A stretch of 64,000 nt of DNA from Halorubrum hochsteinianum (GTDB taxonomy: Archaea > Halobacteriota > Halobacteria > Halobacteriales > Haloferacaceae). The notes under the pieces were generated by a model. The model had not been told where the DNA came from. It searched no databases and saw only the letters and a program-made list of their open reading frames with translations. Both the position numbers and the translations under genes were made by a program. Of this stretch, positions 8,068 to 17,412 are shown one piece after another. Location of the stretch: positions 992,001 through 1,056,000 of the forward strand of contig NZ_CP098415.1 in the NCBI RefSeq assembly GCF_023702125.1, read 5' to 3'. Positions within the stretch are counted from its first letter, which is position 1. Every line of letters starts with the position of its first letter.

Positions 8068-8175
8068 ACAGTTGTGACCAGATCAGCAGCGTATAGCCGA
8101 GCGACTGGGGCTTCGGCGGTCACAGTTGTGACCAGATCAGCAGCGTATAGCCGAGCGACTGGGGCTTCGGCGGTC
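8047..8175 (+). repeat. 54-bp tandem repeat amplifying the end of copy A
   Basis: The terminal segment of structured copy A (gcgactggggcttcggcg) recurs at 8047, 8101 and 8155. This gives two full 54-bp units and a 21-bp partial third that are essentially identical. Each unit holds a 7-bp palindrome with a 2-nt centre (GGTCACA gt TGTGACC). The unit is 18 codons long, so it stays open in one frame, but no start or gene context supports coding. It lies just downstream of rnz, which is transcribed leftward from 9158 to 8229. Confidence 0.8.
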
Positions 8176-8228
8176 TCGGCCACGGGACCAGCCGTCGAAC
8201 GTCGGTTCTCCCCGACGTAGTCGCCGTC

Positions 8229-9158
8229 TCAGTCCGCGTCGGGGAACGGGACCTCGATCAGATCGCCGTCGTCGGGCAGGAGACACTCGCCGTCGAACGC
8301 CTCGCGGGCCTCGTCGCGGATCGGGCGCGGGTCGGCGGCGTACCGCGAGGAGATGTGGACCAGAGCGAGTCGCTTCGCGTTCGCGCGGGCCGCGATCGAC
8401 CCCGCCTCGCGGCCGGTGGAGTGGGCCGTGTCGCGGGCGCGGTCGGCCATGTCGTCGGCGAAGGTGGCGTCGTGGATCAGCAGGTCGGCGTCCTCGGCGG
8501 CCTCAGCCGTTGATTCACGCGGGCGCGTGTCCGCGGTGTACACCAGCTTACGTCCCGGACGCGGCGGCCCGACCACCTGCGCCGGCTCGACGACCGTGCC
8601 GTCCTCGGCCTCGACCGCCTCGCCCTCGTGGAGCCGACCGAACTTCGGGCCGACCGGGACGCCGAGTTCCTCCGCCTTCGGGCGGTCGAACCGACCGGGG
8701 CGGTCGTCCTCCGCCAGCACGTACCCCTGCGACTTGGTCCGGTGTTCCGTCTCGAAGGCGCGCACGGCGTACTCGTCGGTCTCGTAGGCGACCTCGCCGG
8801 GGGCGACCGGCTCGATCCGGACGGGGAACGCCGGGTCGTGGCCGACCGCGTGGACGAGGTTCCGGAGGTGGTCGGCGGTCCCGGGCGGGCAGTGGACCGT
8901 CAGCGGGTCGGTGCGGTCGTTGAACCCGAGCGTCTGGACGAGGCCGGGGATCCCGAGGACGTGGTCGCCGTGGAGGTGCGAGACGAAGATGCGGTCGACG
9001 GCGAACCCGGTGCCGGCGCGCATCATCTCGCGCTGGGTGCCCTCGCCGCAGTCGAAGAGGAAGCGGTCGCCCTCGCGGTTGACGAAGACGGCGCTCGCCG
9101 CGCGCTCGACGGTCGGGACGGCACCGCCCGTCCCGAGGAACGTGACGCGAAGAGACAT
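8229..9158 (-). CDS. rnz: Ribonuclease Z
   Basis: 309-residue metallo-beta-lactamase endonuclease that trims tRNA 3' trailers. The zinc-binding motif HLHGDH is at residues 61-66, with the supporting FDCGEGTQREM (35-45), PPGT exosite-like stretch, YTADTRP and the late AxDADLLIHDATF and HISSRYA segments. The start chosen is ATG 9158 (MSLRVTFLGTGG) because the family begins at this glycine-rich strand. An in-frame extension of 46 residues upstream is proline/arginine-rich and unlike the family. It is relevant that three tRNA genes with 3'-tail copies occur elsewhere in the window. Confidence 0.95.
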   Translation of the reverse strand: MSLRVTFLGTGGAVPTVERAASAVFVNREGDRFLFDCGEGTQREMMRAGTGFAVDRIFVSHLHGDHVLGIPGLVQTLGFNDRTDPLTVHCPPGTADHLRNLVHAVGHDPAFPVRIEPVAPGEVAYETDEYAVRAFETEHRTKSQGYVLAEDDRPGRFDRPKAEELGVPVGPKFGRLHEGEAVEAEDGTVVEPAQVVGPPRPGRKLVYTADTRPRESTAEAAEDADLLIHDATFADDMADRARDTAHSTGREAGSIAARANAKRLALVHISSRYAADPRPIRDEAREAFDGECLLPDDGDLIEVPFPDAD

Positions 9159-9294
9159 GGCGATCCGTCCGGGCGGCGGTTGTAAACCGGTGTCGATGCG
9201 GACGGACGGGGCGGCCGGATCGCCGGCGAGCGCGTCAACGGGGCCGCCGCGACGCGGCCGACACCCACATGAGGCCGGCGGCCCGAGCGCGGCC

Positions 9295-9573
9295 ATGCGA
9301 GAGCCGATCGCCGCCTTGGTCCGACAGGAGGGGTGGCGCGCCGAGGGCGCGGCCGCCCGCGTCCACTACGAGGGGGCTAGCGAGCAGTTCGCGGTGGAGT
9401 TCTACGCCGAGACGGAGCGCGTCCTCTACTGGTCCGTCCCGACCGAGGAGGCGGAGTCCGGCACGGCCGCGCCGGTCCCGCGCGAGCGCATCCCCGATCC
9501 CCTCAGGCGTCGGGTCCGAGGCGATCTGGAGGCCGCCGACATCGACCCCGGGATCGAGCGCCGGGACCTCTGA
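9295..9573 (+). CDS. Small conserved haloarchaeal protein
   Basis: 92-residue ORF from ATG 9295 (MREPIAALVRQEGWRAEG), divergent from rnz across 136 bp. It is charged, with alternating strand-like segments (AARVHYEGASEQFAVEFY, ERVLYWSVP), and ends DLEAADIDPGIERRDL. There is no signal peptide, membrane segment or known motif. Codon use is typical of the neighbours, which supports coding. Function unknown. Confidence 0.7.
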   Translation: MREPIAALVRQEGWRAEGAAARVHYEGASEQFAVEFYAETERVLYWSVPTEEAESGTAAPVPRERIPDPLRRRVRGDLEAADIDPGIERRDL

Positions 9574-9749
9574 CGCCGCGGGCGGCGAGCGAGCGCCGGG
9601 ACCCCCGACGCCGCGAGCCGCGAGCGACGCCGCTGCGAACAACAGTCGAGTCGAACGGGCCCGGTCGCACGCCCGTTACCGGCGTTTTCTGCCGACGTAT
9701 TTCGGTTCGAAGGAAACCTATTTGCCCGCTTACCTGATAAGAGGATTCG

Positions 9750-11720
9750 ATGAGTGGCGTCGACTGGGAAGAAGACGATCCCTTCGAGGAGCAGCGGGAC
9801 AAGATAGAGAATCCGATGAAGCGGCTGTTCGTCGAGTACGGCCGCGACTACGTCCCGCAGGTGACGGTGGGGATCTTCGCGAGCGTCTTCGCGCGGCTCC
9901 TCGATCTCCTCCCCCCGCTCATGCTCGGGATCGCCGTCGACGCCATCTTCTACACCGACTCGCAGGAGGCTGCCGGCGAGGTCCCCGCGTTCAGCGAGCA
10001 GATCCCGCTCGTCGTCCTCCCCGACGCGTGGCTGCCGACGGCCCAGACGGGGCAGTTCTGGTTCACCATCGCTGTCATCGGCGGGGCGTTCGGGATCGGG
10101 GCGGGGTTCCACTGGATACGCAACTGGGGGTTCAACGCCTTCGCCCAGAACATCCAGCACGACGTGCGGACGGACACCTACGACAAGATGCAGCGGCTGA
10201 ACATGGAGTTCTTCTCGGACAAGCAGACCGGGGAGATGATGTCCATCCTCTCGAACGACGTGAACCGGCTCGAACGGTTCCTCAACGACGGGATGAACTC
10301 CCTGTTCCGGCTGTCGGTGATGGTGATCGGCATCGGGGTCCTCCTGTTCTGGATCAACTGGCAGCTCGCCTTGGTCGCGCTGCTTCCCGTCCCGGTCATC
10401 GGCGGGTTCACGTACCTGTTCATCCGGATCATCCAGCCGAAGTACGCCGAGGTGCGCTCGTCGGTCGGGAAGATGAACTCCCGGCTGGAGAACAACCTCG
10501 GCGGCATTCAGGTGATCAAGTCGTCGAACACCGAACACTACGAGTCCGACCGCGTCGACGACGTCTCGATGGACTACTTCGACGCCAACTGGGACGCGAT
10601 CACGACCCGGATCAAGTTCTTCCCGGCGCTGCGCGTGCTCGCCGGCGTCGGCTTCGTGTTCACGTTCATCGTCGGCGGCCTCTGGGTGTTCCAGGACACG
10701 CCGCCGGGACCGTTCACCGGGGACCTCTCGGTCGGGATGTTCGTCGTGTTCATCCTCTACACCCAGCGGTTCATCTGGCCGATGGCGCAGTTCGGCCAGA
10801 TCATCAACATGTACCAGCGCGCCCGCGCCTCCTCGGCGCGCATATTCGGCCTGATGGACGAGCCGTCGCGGCTCGCCGAGGAGCCGGACGCCGAGGACCT
10901 GGTCGTCGGCGAGGGGGACGTGGTGTACGACGACGTCTCCTTCGGCTACGACGACGAGACGATAATCGAGGACGTCGACTTCTCAGTCGAGGGCGGCGAG
11001 ACGCTCGCCTTAGTGGGTCCGACCGGTGCCGGGAAGTCGACCGTCCTCAAGCTCCTGCTCCGCATGTACGACGTCGACGAGGGAGCGATCGAGATCGACG
11101 GGCAGGACGTCCGCGACGTGACGCTCAAGTCGCTCCGCCGGTCGATCGGCTACGTCGGGCAGTCCTCGTACCTGTTCTACGGCACCGTCCGCGAGAACAT
11201 CACCTACGGGACCTTCGACGCGACCGACGAGGAGGTCGAGGAGGCGGCGCGGGCGGCCGAGGCGCACGACTTCATCGAGAACCTCCCCGACGGCTACGAC
11301 ACGATGGTCGGCGAGCGCGGCGTGAAGCTCTCCGGCGGCCAGCGCCAGCGCGTCACCATCGCCCGCGCGGTCCTCAAGGACCCCGACATCCTCATCCTCG
11401 ACGAGGCGACCTCCGACGTGGACACGGAGACGGAGATGCTGATCCAGCGCTCGCTCGACCGGCTCACCGCCGATCGGACGACGTTCGCGATCGCCCACCG
11501 GCTCTCGACGATCAAGGACGCGGACACCATCCTCGTGCTGGAGGGCGGGAAGATCGCGGAGCGGGGCACCCACGAGGAACTGCTCGACAACGACGGGCTG
11601 TACGCGCACCTCTGGGGCGTTCAGGCGGGCGAGATAGACGAACTGCCACAGGAGTTCATCGACCGGGCACAGGAGCGCACCGCGCGGATCGTCGAGGACG
11701 CCGAGACCGACGACGACTGA
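9750..11720 (+). CDS. ABC transporter, fused membrane and ATPase domains (exporter type)
   Basis: 656-residue half transporter of the MsbA/MDR type. The transmembrane domain (about 45-340) shows the expected helices, with connecting-loop motifs such as MNSRLENNLGGIQVIKS. The ATPase domain has Walker A GPTGAGKST at about 422-430, Q-loop YVGQSSYLFYG, signature LSGGQRQR at about 527, Walker B ILILDEATSDVD and the switch HRLSTIKDAD. The C-terminus is acidic. It would work as a homodimer. The exported substrate (lipid, drug or peptide) cannot be predicted. The preceding 9574-9749 gap becomes AT-rich near 9700 (ATTTCGG, CTTACCTGATAAG), a likely promoter. Confidence 0.93.
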   Translation: MSGVDWEEDDPFEEQRDKIENPMKRLFVEYGRDYVPQVTVGIFASVFARLLDLLPPLMLGIAVDAIFYTDSQEAAGEVPAFSEQIPLVVLPDAWLPTAQTGQFWFTIAVIGGAFGIGAGFHWIRNWGFNAFAQNIQHDVRTDTYDKMQRLNMEFFSDKQTGEMMSILSNDVNRLERFLNDGMNSLFRLSVMVIGIGVLLFWINWQLALVALLPVPVIGGFTYLFIRIIQPKYAEVRSSVGKMNSRLENNLGGIQVIKSSNTEHYESDRVDDVSMDYFDANWDAITTRIKFFPALRVLAGVGFVFTFIVGGLWVFQDTPPGPFTGDLSVGMFVVFILYTQRFIWPMAQFGQIINMYQRARASSARIFGLMDEPSRLAEEPDAEDLVVGEGDVVYDDVSFGYDDETIIEDVDFSVEGGETLALVGPTGAGKSTVLKLLLRMYDVDEGAIEIDGQDVRDVTLKSLRRSIGYVGQSSYLFYGTVRENITYGTFDATDEEVEEAARAAEAHDFIENLPDGYDTMVGERGVKLSGGQRQRVTIARAVLKDPDILILDEATSDVDTETEMLIQRSLDRLTADRTTFAIAHRLSTIKDADTILVLEGGKIAERGTHEELLDNDGLYAHLWGVQAGEIDELPQEFIDRAQERTARIVEDAETDDD

Positions 11721-11781
11721 TCGGGCGGCGCGGGACCGACGACGGCAGCGGAACCGGCGGCGCGGAGGCCCGACCGCGCCG

Positions 11782-12093
11782 TCACCGCGGAAGTCGGGTC
11801 CAGTCCCCCGGCGGCCCCTCCGGGGACGGGTCAGCGTAGCCGAGCGCGTCGAGGACCGCCTTCCGGACGTCCCGCGGCTCCCGGAACTGCGTCTCCTCGC
11901 AGTCTTCGAGCAGGCGGGCGAACCGCTCGGTCGCCGCCGTCGTCTCCAGTTCAGCGCCGCCGTACTGCTCTATCAGTTCCGCGGCCGTCACCGGATACCG
12001 ATGCTCGCGGAGCGCCCGCTTCAGCGGACCGAACGACACGTTCGGATCCCGGTCCGGCCCCTCCGAACCGCGTTCCGTGTTGTCATTGGTCAT
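11782..12093 (-). CDS. Small haloarchaeal protein, DUF5789-like
   Basis: 103 residues. The middle part (SFGPLKRALREHRYPVTAAE, LIEQYGGAELE) resembles the haloarchaeal DUF5789 family, in which a short winged-helix-like unit carries a Tyr-Pro and an E(A/Q)YG pattern. The assignment is from memory of the family, not a search. The gene converges with the ABC transporter (61 bp between stops) and diverges from the creatininase gene. Function unknown. Confidence 0.72.
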   Translation of the reverse strand: MTNDNTERGSEGPDRDPNVSFGPLKRALREHRYPVTAAELIEQYGGAELETTAATERFARLLEDCEETQFREPRDVRKAVLDALGYADPSPEGPPGDWTRLPR

Positions 12094-12212
12094 ACAGCCG
12101 CGATCGACGTGGACCGGGATAATACCGGGGGCCGAGCGCGTCGCGATACCCCCGGGAGCGGCCGGCGAACCCTGACCGTCGGCTATACGGCGGCGGGTGC
12201 CGACGTGTGAGT

Positions 12213-12977
12213 ATGCGCCTCAGCGAGGTCACTTGGACCGACGCCCGCGACGCCGACGTCGACGTCGCGTTCCTCCCGGTCGGCAGCACGGAACAGCACG
12301 GCCCGCACGCGCCGCTCGGCACCGACACGCTGAACGCCGTCGCCGTCGCCGAGGCCGGGGCCGACGCGTACGAGCGGGGCGAGGAGGACACCGGGGCGGC
12401 CGCCGACCGCGGCGAGGTCGCGATCGCGCCGCCGATTCCCGTCGGCGTCGCCGAGGAACACCGCGCGTTCGACGGGACGATGTGGGTCTCGCCGGAGACG
12501 TTCCGCGCGTACGTCCGGGAGTCGGCCGAGTCGCTGGTCGCGCACGGGGTCGACCGCGTCGTGTTCGTCAACGGACACGGCGGGAACGTGGAGGCGCTCG
12601 CGGAGGTCGCCCGCCGGTTCTCGCGGGATCCCGACCACGACGGCTACGGCGTCGCGTTCACGTGGTTCGAGGCTGTCGGCGACCACGCGAGCGACATGGG
12701 CCACGCGGGACCGCTGGAGACGGCGCTGCTGCGCGCGACGAACCCGGACCTGGTCCGCGAGGAGCGCGTCGAGGAGGCGGGCACGGGCGCGGCCGACCGG
12801 TGGGGCGAGTGGGTCTCGGGCGTGAACCTCGCGCACGACTCCGACGAGTTCACCGACAACGGCGTCGTCGGCGACCCGCGGGACGGCGACGCCGAGCGCG
12901 GCGAGGTGCTGCTTGACCGGGCGAGCGACGCGCTCGCGGAGCTGGCGGCGGCGGTCGTCGAGCGAGACGCGGAGTGA
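12213..12977 (+). CDS. Creatininase-family amidohydrolase
   Basis: 254-residue metal-dependent hydrolase. Diagnostic motifs are LPVGSTEQHGPHAPLGTDT (residues about 24-42, metal ligands Glu and His), the HRAFDGTMWVSPE segment, VFVNGHGGNVEAL and GHAGPLETALL. The family contains creatininase, FAPy deformylase (riboflavin/F420 biosynthesis) and MftE. In archaea the 2-amino-5-formylamino deformylase role is a real possibility because F420 and flavins are made here, but the sequence alone does not decide it. ATG 12213 is chosen; GTG 12207 is two codons upstream in frame. Confidence 0.9.
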   Translation: MRLSEVTWTDARDADVDVAFLPVGSTEQHGPHAPLGTDTLNAVAVAEAGADAYERGEEDTGAAADRGEVAIAPPIPVGVAEEHRAFDGTMWVSPETFRAYVRESAESLVAHGVDRVVFVNGHGGNVEALAEVARRFSRDPDHDGYGVAFTWFEAVGDHASDMGHAGPLETALLRATNPDLVREERVEEAGTGAADRWGEWVSGVNLAHDSDEFTDNGVVGDPRDGDAERGEVLLDRASDALAELAAAVVERDAE

Positions 12978-12992
12978 AAAGGCCGGGAAGGG

Positions 12993-13397
12993 CTACTCGT
13001 CGTCCTCGCCGGCCGCGTCCTGAAGCGCGCCGCGGATCGCGGGGACCGTGCCCGTGAGCGAGGCCACCTCGTCGGCGGCGCTCTCGATGTCGCCGACGAG
13101 CGATTCGAGCTCCTCGATCTCGGCTTCGAGATCCTCGGCGTCGTCGAAGGCGTCGGCGCGCTCGCCGAGGACGTACGCCTTCTTCGCCGAGCGCACGCTG
13201 TCTATCGCGTCGCCCGCGTCGAGGGCGGACTTCAGGCCGTTGAGCGCGCCGAGCACGTTGTCCGCGTCCGTCTCCCACACCGCGTCCGGGTCCGGAAGCC
13301 CCTCGCGCGCCGCGGTCAGGTGTTCCTCGACCTCCGCGCGCGTCTCCGCGGCCGCCTCGCCGAACAGGTCGTCGTCGTCGAACGTGGACTGGGCCAT
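12993..13397 (-). CDS. Acidic coiled-coil haloarchaeal protein (DUF5790-like)
   Basis: 134 residues, very acidic. It begins MAQSTFDDDDLFGEAAAE, then has helical segments typical of a coiled coil (TRAEVEEHLTAAREGLPD; LEAEIEELESLVGDIESAAD). A central IDSVRSAKKAYVLGERADAF stretch looks conserved. I recall similar proteins annotated as DUF5790 in haloarchaea, without a known role. It converges with the creatininase gene (15 bp between stops). Confidence 0.75.
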   Translation of the reverse strand: MAQSTFDDDDLFGEAAAETRAEVEEHLTAAREGLPDPDAVWETDADNVLGALNGLKSALDAGDAIDSVRSAKKAYVLGERADAFDDAEDLEAEIEELESLVGDIESAADEVASLTGTVPAIRGALQDAAGEDDE

Positions 13398-13553
13398 GTC
13401 CGGAGTGTCGTGCCCGCACCTTTTAAAAACGCGCCCGGAAGCGGAAGTGAAACCGGCGGGGAGGGCGGGGTTCGTCGCCGGATCGGCAGGGGCGGGCGTT
13501 CAGTTTCGGTCCGCCGACCGACTCGGAGAGGCGGCCGGACCGGGCGGCGGGAC

Positions 13554-13784
13554 TCAGATCCGGACGAGCAGCTCCGCCGCGATCAGCGTCAGGAGGAGAC
13601 CGAGGAACCCGGCGAGGAGGGCGAGCGTCCGGAGCCGCTCGAACACGGTGTCGGGGTCCGGCGTCGCCGCGAGGAGGGCCGGGCGGTCGCGGGAGCCGGA
13701 CTCCCCCTCACGGTCGGCGACGTCGGCCGCGGGGCGGGCGTCGCGGGTCCGGGCGGCGTCGGTGTCGAGGTTCGGGTCCGGCAC
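13554..13784 (-). CDS. Small tail-anchored membrane protein
   Basis: 76 residues from GTG 13784 (MPDPNLDTDAARTRD). A hydrophilic Asp/Arg-rich N-terminus is followed by one C-terminal hydrophobic segment, about residues 54-76 (TLALLAGFLGLLLTLIAAEL), ending VRI. It therefore looks like a single-pass protein held by its tail. A longer in-frame version begins at 13913 but overlaps a likely promoter region (palindromic ATACCGGTAT near 13830). Function unknown. Confidence 0.55.
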   Translation of the reverse strand: MPDPNLDTDAARTRDARPAADVADREGESGSRDRPALLAATPDPDTVFERLRTLALLAGFLGLLLTLIAAELLVRI

Positions 13785-13857
13785 GGTCGACCGTTCGACC
13801 GGGAGACACGTTAAACCGACTATGAGGGCACAATACCGGTATTGAGCGCTCCCGAGG

Positions 13858-14664
13858 TCAGGCCGCGTTCCACGGGGCCTCCTCGAAGTCGACGACGCGT
13901 TCGCCGCGGTCAAGCGCGTCGATCCGGGCGATCTGGTCGGCCGTCAGGTCGATCTCGCGGGCGGCCCAGTTGTCCTCCACGTGCCCGAAGTCGGCCGCCT
14001 TCGGGATCGGCGCGACGCGCTCTTTCGAGAGCAGCCACGCGAGGCTCACCTGCGCCGGGGTCGCGTCGTGGGCGTCGGCGATCTCCCGAAGAACCTCGAC
14101 GTCGGCGACGCGGTTGCGCGCGATCGGCGAGTAGGCGACGAGCCAGTGCCCGTCGTCGACGGCGTACTCGCGGAGCCTCTCCTGCTGGAGGAGCGGGTGA
14201 CACTCCACCTGATGGGCGAACACGTCGTGGTCGAGGCGGTCGATCGCCTCGTCGAGCTGGTCCGGCTCGAAGTTCGAGAGGCCGATCCGGTCTATCACGC
14301 CGTCGTCGACGAGGTCGTCGAGCGCGGGCAGCGTCTCCGCGGGGTCGTAGCTGTTGATCGGCCAGTGGACGTACAGCAGGTCGATCGAGTCGACGCCGAG
14401 CCGGTCGCGGCTGGCGCGCGCGGTCTCGACCGCGTCGTCGTACGAGAGGTTGTCCGTCGAGAGCTTCGTCGCGACGAACAGGTCCTCGCGGTCGACGCCG
14501 CTCCGGTCGATCCCGTCGCCGACCGAGGCCTCGTTGTCGTACCCCTGCGCGGTGTCGACGTGGCGGTAGCCGGTGTCGATCGCGTGAGCGACCCCGTCGG
14601 CGCACTCCTCGCCGGCGGCCAGCTTGTACGTCCCGTAACCGAGCCGGTCGAAGGCGTCTGTCAT
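13858..14664 (-). CDS. Aldo/keto reductase
   Basis: 268-residue NAD(P)H-dependent (alpha/beta)8-barrel oxidoreductase. The catalytic tetrad is visible: Asp (GYRHVDTAQGYDNEASVG), Tyr within that segment, Lys (DLFVATKLS) and His (LLYVHWPINSY). The cofactor-site segments SLAWLLSKERVAPIPKAADF and HVEDNWAA close the barrel. It starts at ATG 14664 (MTDAFDRLGYGTYKL). The physiological carbonyl substrate is unknown. It diverges from the phototaxis transducer, with 187 bp between the starts. Confidence 0.92.
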   Translation of the reverse strand: MTDAFDRLGYGTYKLAAGEECADGVAHAIDTGYRHVDTAQGYDNEASVGDGIDRSGVDREDLFVATKLSTDNLSYDDAVETARASRDRLGVDSIDLLYVHWPINSYDPAETLPALDDLVDDGVIDRIGLSNFEPDQLDEAIDRLDHDVFAHQVECHPLLQQERLREYAVDDGHWLVAYSPIARNRVADVEVLREIADAHDATPAQVSLAWLLSKERVAPIPKAADFGHVEDNWAAREIDLTADQIARIDALDRGERVVDFEEAPWNAA

Positions 14665-14851
14665 GCCCGACCGTTCCCCCGGCAGCCGGAAAATCCGGGC
14701 GTTCCGGCGGTCGACCGCTCGGAGATCCGACCGCGAGGGCGAGCGCACCGCGTCGCGGGCGGCCGGTATTTTTCATTTCCGTGAAGGATATCACGTGTGA
14801 TTTTCGGCGGCGCGTTTTTATCACACTCCGCCGGTTCCGGAGCGGTACAAC

Positions 14852-16507
14852 ATGGACAAGGGACCGGTCGACAGAATTCGGTCCAGCTACGGCACACGGC
14901 TCGCGCTGTCGCTGGTCGCGGTCACGGGGGTTTCGGTGGCGTACGGGGCGGTCGTATATCTCAGGGCGACGGAGCTCGGCCCGGCCGGGGCGGAGGTCCG
15001 CTCGGGGCTCGTCGGCATGTCGCTTCTGACGGTGATCGGGCTGGCGCTCATCGGCGTCACCGTCGTCTCGAACACGGTGATCGCGCTCCGGCAGCTCACC
15101 GGGAAGGCCGAGCGGATGGCCGACGGCGACCTCGCGGTCGAGTTGGAGTCCGGCCGGGCCGACGAGATCGGCCGGCTGTTCGGCGCGTTCGACGAGATGC
15201 GCGGCTCGCTGCGCGCGGAGATCGGCGACGCGGAACGGGCGCGCGAGGAGGCCGAGGAAGCGCGGCGGGAGGCCGACGCGCGCGCCAAGACGGTGGAGCG
15301 GAAGGCGACCGAGTACGAGACCGCGATGCGCGCGGTCGCCGACGGCGACCTGACGCGGCGGGTCGACCCGGAGAGCGACAACGAGGCGATGGCTCGGGTC
15401 GGGACCGCGTTCAACGAGATGGCGGAGGAACTGGAGGGGACCGTCGCCTCGGTCGCGACCGTCGCGGAGGACACCGCCGACGTGGCCGGGCGGGTCGACG
15501 ACCGCACCGACAGCCTGCGGGCGACGACCGGGACCGTGAGCGAGGCGGTCACGGAGATCGCCGAGGGCGCGCGCACCCAGCGCGACGACCTCCGGGCGGC
15601 GACGGACGAGGCCGAGAGCCTCGCCTCCTCCGCCGAGGAGGTGGCCTCGACGGTCACCGACGTCGCGGAGACCGCCGAACACGCGGCCGCGGTCGGCGAC
15701 GAGGGCCGCGAGGCGGCCGAGGAGGCGCTCGACGAGATGGACGCGGTCGAGGAGACGACCGCGGAGACGACCGCGGAGGTCGAGGCGCTGGCCGAGGAGG
15801 TCGAGGAGATCGGCGAGGTGGTCGACACCATCTCGGAGATCGCCGAGCAGACGAACCTGCTGGCGCTGAACGCGTCGATCGAGGCGGCCCGCTCCGGTGC
15901 CGACGGGGCCGGCTTCGCGGTCGTCGCCGAGGAGGTGAAGTCGCTCGCGGAGGAGACCCAGAAGTCCGCGAGCGAGATCGAGGCCCGGATCCACGCGGTC
16001 CAGGAGCGCGCCGAGACCGGCGCGGCCGCGATGGCTCGCACCGAGGAACGGATCTCCGCCGGGGTCGACACCGTCGAGACGTCGATCGACGCGCTCGAAC
16101 GGCTCGCGGAGGCCTCCGAGCGGACCGACAGGAGCATGGCCGAGATCACCGACGCGACCGAGACGCAGGCGGACTCCGTCGACGCGGTCGTCGGCCACGT
16201 CGAGGACGTCTCCGCGATCAGCGCCCAGACGGCGAGCGCGGCGGGCGACGTGACCGGCGCGGTCAACGAACAGGAGGAGACGCTCGGGGCCGTCGAGACC
16301 GCCGCCGGGTCGCTCTCGGAGCGGGCGCGGGCGCTCAGGAGCGCCGTCGACGGGTTCTCGTTCGACGCCGCCGAGGCCGGACTCTCGGGGCCGGGCGACG
16401 GCGACGCCGCGGCCGGGGCCGAGACCGTGGTCTCCGACGGCGGCGAGTTCGACTTCGGCGGCGGCGCGCCGAACGGCGACGACGCCGACGGGGGTGCGTC
16501 GAGATGA
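14852..16507 (+). CDS. htrII: Sensory rhodopsin II transducer (methyl-accepting)
   Basis: 551-residue transducer that relays light signals from the rhodopsin encoded next to it to CheA. Two membrane helices lie at about 17-36 and 52-75 with only a short outer loop. This is the Natronomonas-like form; the Halobacterium salinarum form has a large ligand domain there. HAMP regions follow (about 76-200), then a long coiled-coil signalling domain with the hairpin tip [20 protein letters not shown] near residue 327-346 and [15 protein letters not shown] after it. Glu/Gln-rich heptads on both sides are likely methylation regions. It overlaps sopII by ATGA. Confidence 0.95.
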   Translation: MDKGPVDRIRSSYGTRLALSLVAVTGVSVAYGAVVYLRATELGPAGAEVRSGLVGMSLLTVIGLALIGVTVVSNTVIALRQLTGKAERMADGDLAVELESGRADEIGRLFGAFDEMRGSLRAEIGDAERAREEAEEARREADARAKTVERKATEYETAMRAVADGDLTRRVDPESDNEAMARVGTAFNEMAEELEGTVASVATVAEDTADVAGRVDDRTDSLRATTGTVSEAVTEIAEGARTQRDDLRAATDEAESLASSAEEVASTVTDVAETAEHAAAVGDEGREAAEEALDEMDAVEETTAETTAEVEALAEEVEEIGEVVDTISEIAEQTNLLALNASIEAARSGADGAGFAVVAEEVKSLAEETQKSASEIEARIHAVQERAETGAAAMARTEERISAGVDTVETSIDALERLAEASERTDRSMAEITDATETQADSVDAVVGHVEDVSAISAQTASAAGDVTGAVNEQEETLGAVETAAGSLSERARALRSAVDGFSFDAAEAGLSGPGDGDAAAGAETVVSDGGEFDFGGGAPNGDDADGGASR

Positions 16508-17259
16508 TCGCCGACACCGCCCTCTGGGCGTGGATCGGGGCCGCGGCGATGGGCGCGGGAACCGTGCCCCCGCTGTGGCGCTGGCTCGCGGGGTCGGGAG
16601 ACGGCGACTCCCACGCGCGCCACTACGCCACGCTCGCCGGGGTCACCGGCGTCGCGGCGCTGGCGTACCTAGCGATGGCGCTCGGGTTCGGCGTCGCGTC
16701 GACACCCAGCGGGGACATCGAGGCGGCGCGGTACCTCGACTGGCTGGTGACGACGCCGCTTCTCATCCTGTATCTCGGCCTCCTCGCGCGGCCGCCGCGC
16801 CGGGTGCTCGGCGGGCTGATCGCGGTCGACGTGGTGATCATCGCGGGCGGCGTCGTCGCAGCCGCGACGACCGGAACCGTCTCGTGGGTCGCGTTCGGCG
16901 TCGCCGGCGCGGCCTACGCCGCGCTGGTGTACGGCCTGCTCGTCACGCTCCCGCGGTCGGCGTCGGCGGAGTGCGACCGGGTCCGGGCCGTCTTCGGGAC
17001 GCTCCGGAACATCACCGTGGTCCTGTGGACGCTGTACCCCGTGGTGTGGCTGCTCGCGCCGACCGGGTTCGGAATCCTGACGCCGGCGACGGAGATGCTC
17101 GTGTTCGTCTACCTCGACATCGTCTCCAAGGTCGGGTTCGTCGCGGTCGCCGTCGCGGGCGCGGACGCGCTCGACCGACTCGGGGTCGGCGGGGCGAGCG
17201 ACCCGACGGCGGCGTTCGAGTCGCCGGACGCGGCCGCTGCGGAGCCGAGCGACGACTGA
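16504..17259 (+). CDS. sop2: Sensory rhodopsin II
   Basis: 251-residue seven-helix retinal protein for blue-light avoidance. The Schiff-base lysine is Lys209 ([10 protein letters not shown]). The counterion is Asp79 in [11 protein letters not shown], with Arg76 and Trp80. Asp205 and Tyr178 (LYPVVWLL) match Asp201 and Tyr174 of the Natronomonas protein, with a constant offset of four. Ser208 stands where that protein has Thr204; as I recall, Halobacterium SRII also has Ser there, so this does not imply loss of signalling. The helix-F sequence [18 protein letters not shown] identifies SRII and excludes SRI or a pump. It is translated by overlap with htrII. Confidence 0.96.
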   Translation: MIADTALWAWIGAAAMGAGTVPPLWRWLAGSGDGDSHARHYATLAGVTGVAALAYLAMALGFGVASTPSGDIEAARYLDWLVTTPLLILYLGLLARPPRRVLGGLIAVDVVIIAGGVVAAATTGTVSWVAFGVAGAAYAALVYGLLVTLPRSASAECDRVRAVFGTLRNITVVLWTLYPVVWLLAPTGFGILTPATEMLVFVYLDIVSKVGFVAVAVAGADALDRLGVGGASDPTAAFESPDAAAAEPSDD

Positions 17260-17412
17260 ACGGGAACCGCGGCCCGGTTTTTGAGTTCCCCAACGTTGTT
17301 GGTATCCTCAACACCTGATGGTCTCGTAGCCTCTGTCGCTCAATATGCGTTCGACGGACAGGACACAGATACCACGAAATAACCGAACTATGCCGTAACA
17401 TACGAGCCAGAT

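Noticed and set aside
8047-8175. Possible CRISPR array
   Set aside because: The repeats are direct and contiguous with no variable spacers and no cas genes are near.
7974-8183. 69-codon minus-strand frame with 18-residue repeats
   Set aside because: It follows solely from a 54-bp repeat being divisible by three and runs through the structured element.
9269-11839. 856-codon plus-strand frame overlapping the ABC transporter
   Set aside because: Arg-rich out-of-frame shadow of the transporter gene.
13910-16198. 762-codon minus-strand frame over the transducer
   Set aside because: Mirror frame of the coiled-coil coding region of htrII; repetitive Leu/Arg/Asp composition only.
17125-17131. Ser208 in sensory rhodopsin II as a loss of the key Thr
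   Set aside because: As I recall, the Halobacterium salinarum protein also has Ser at this place, so signalling need not be impaired.
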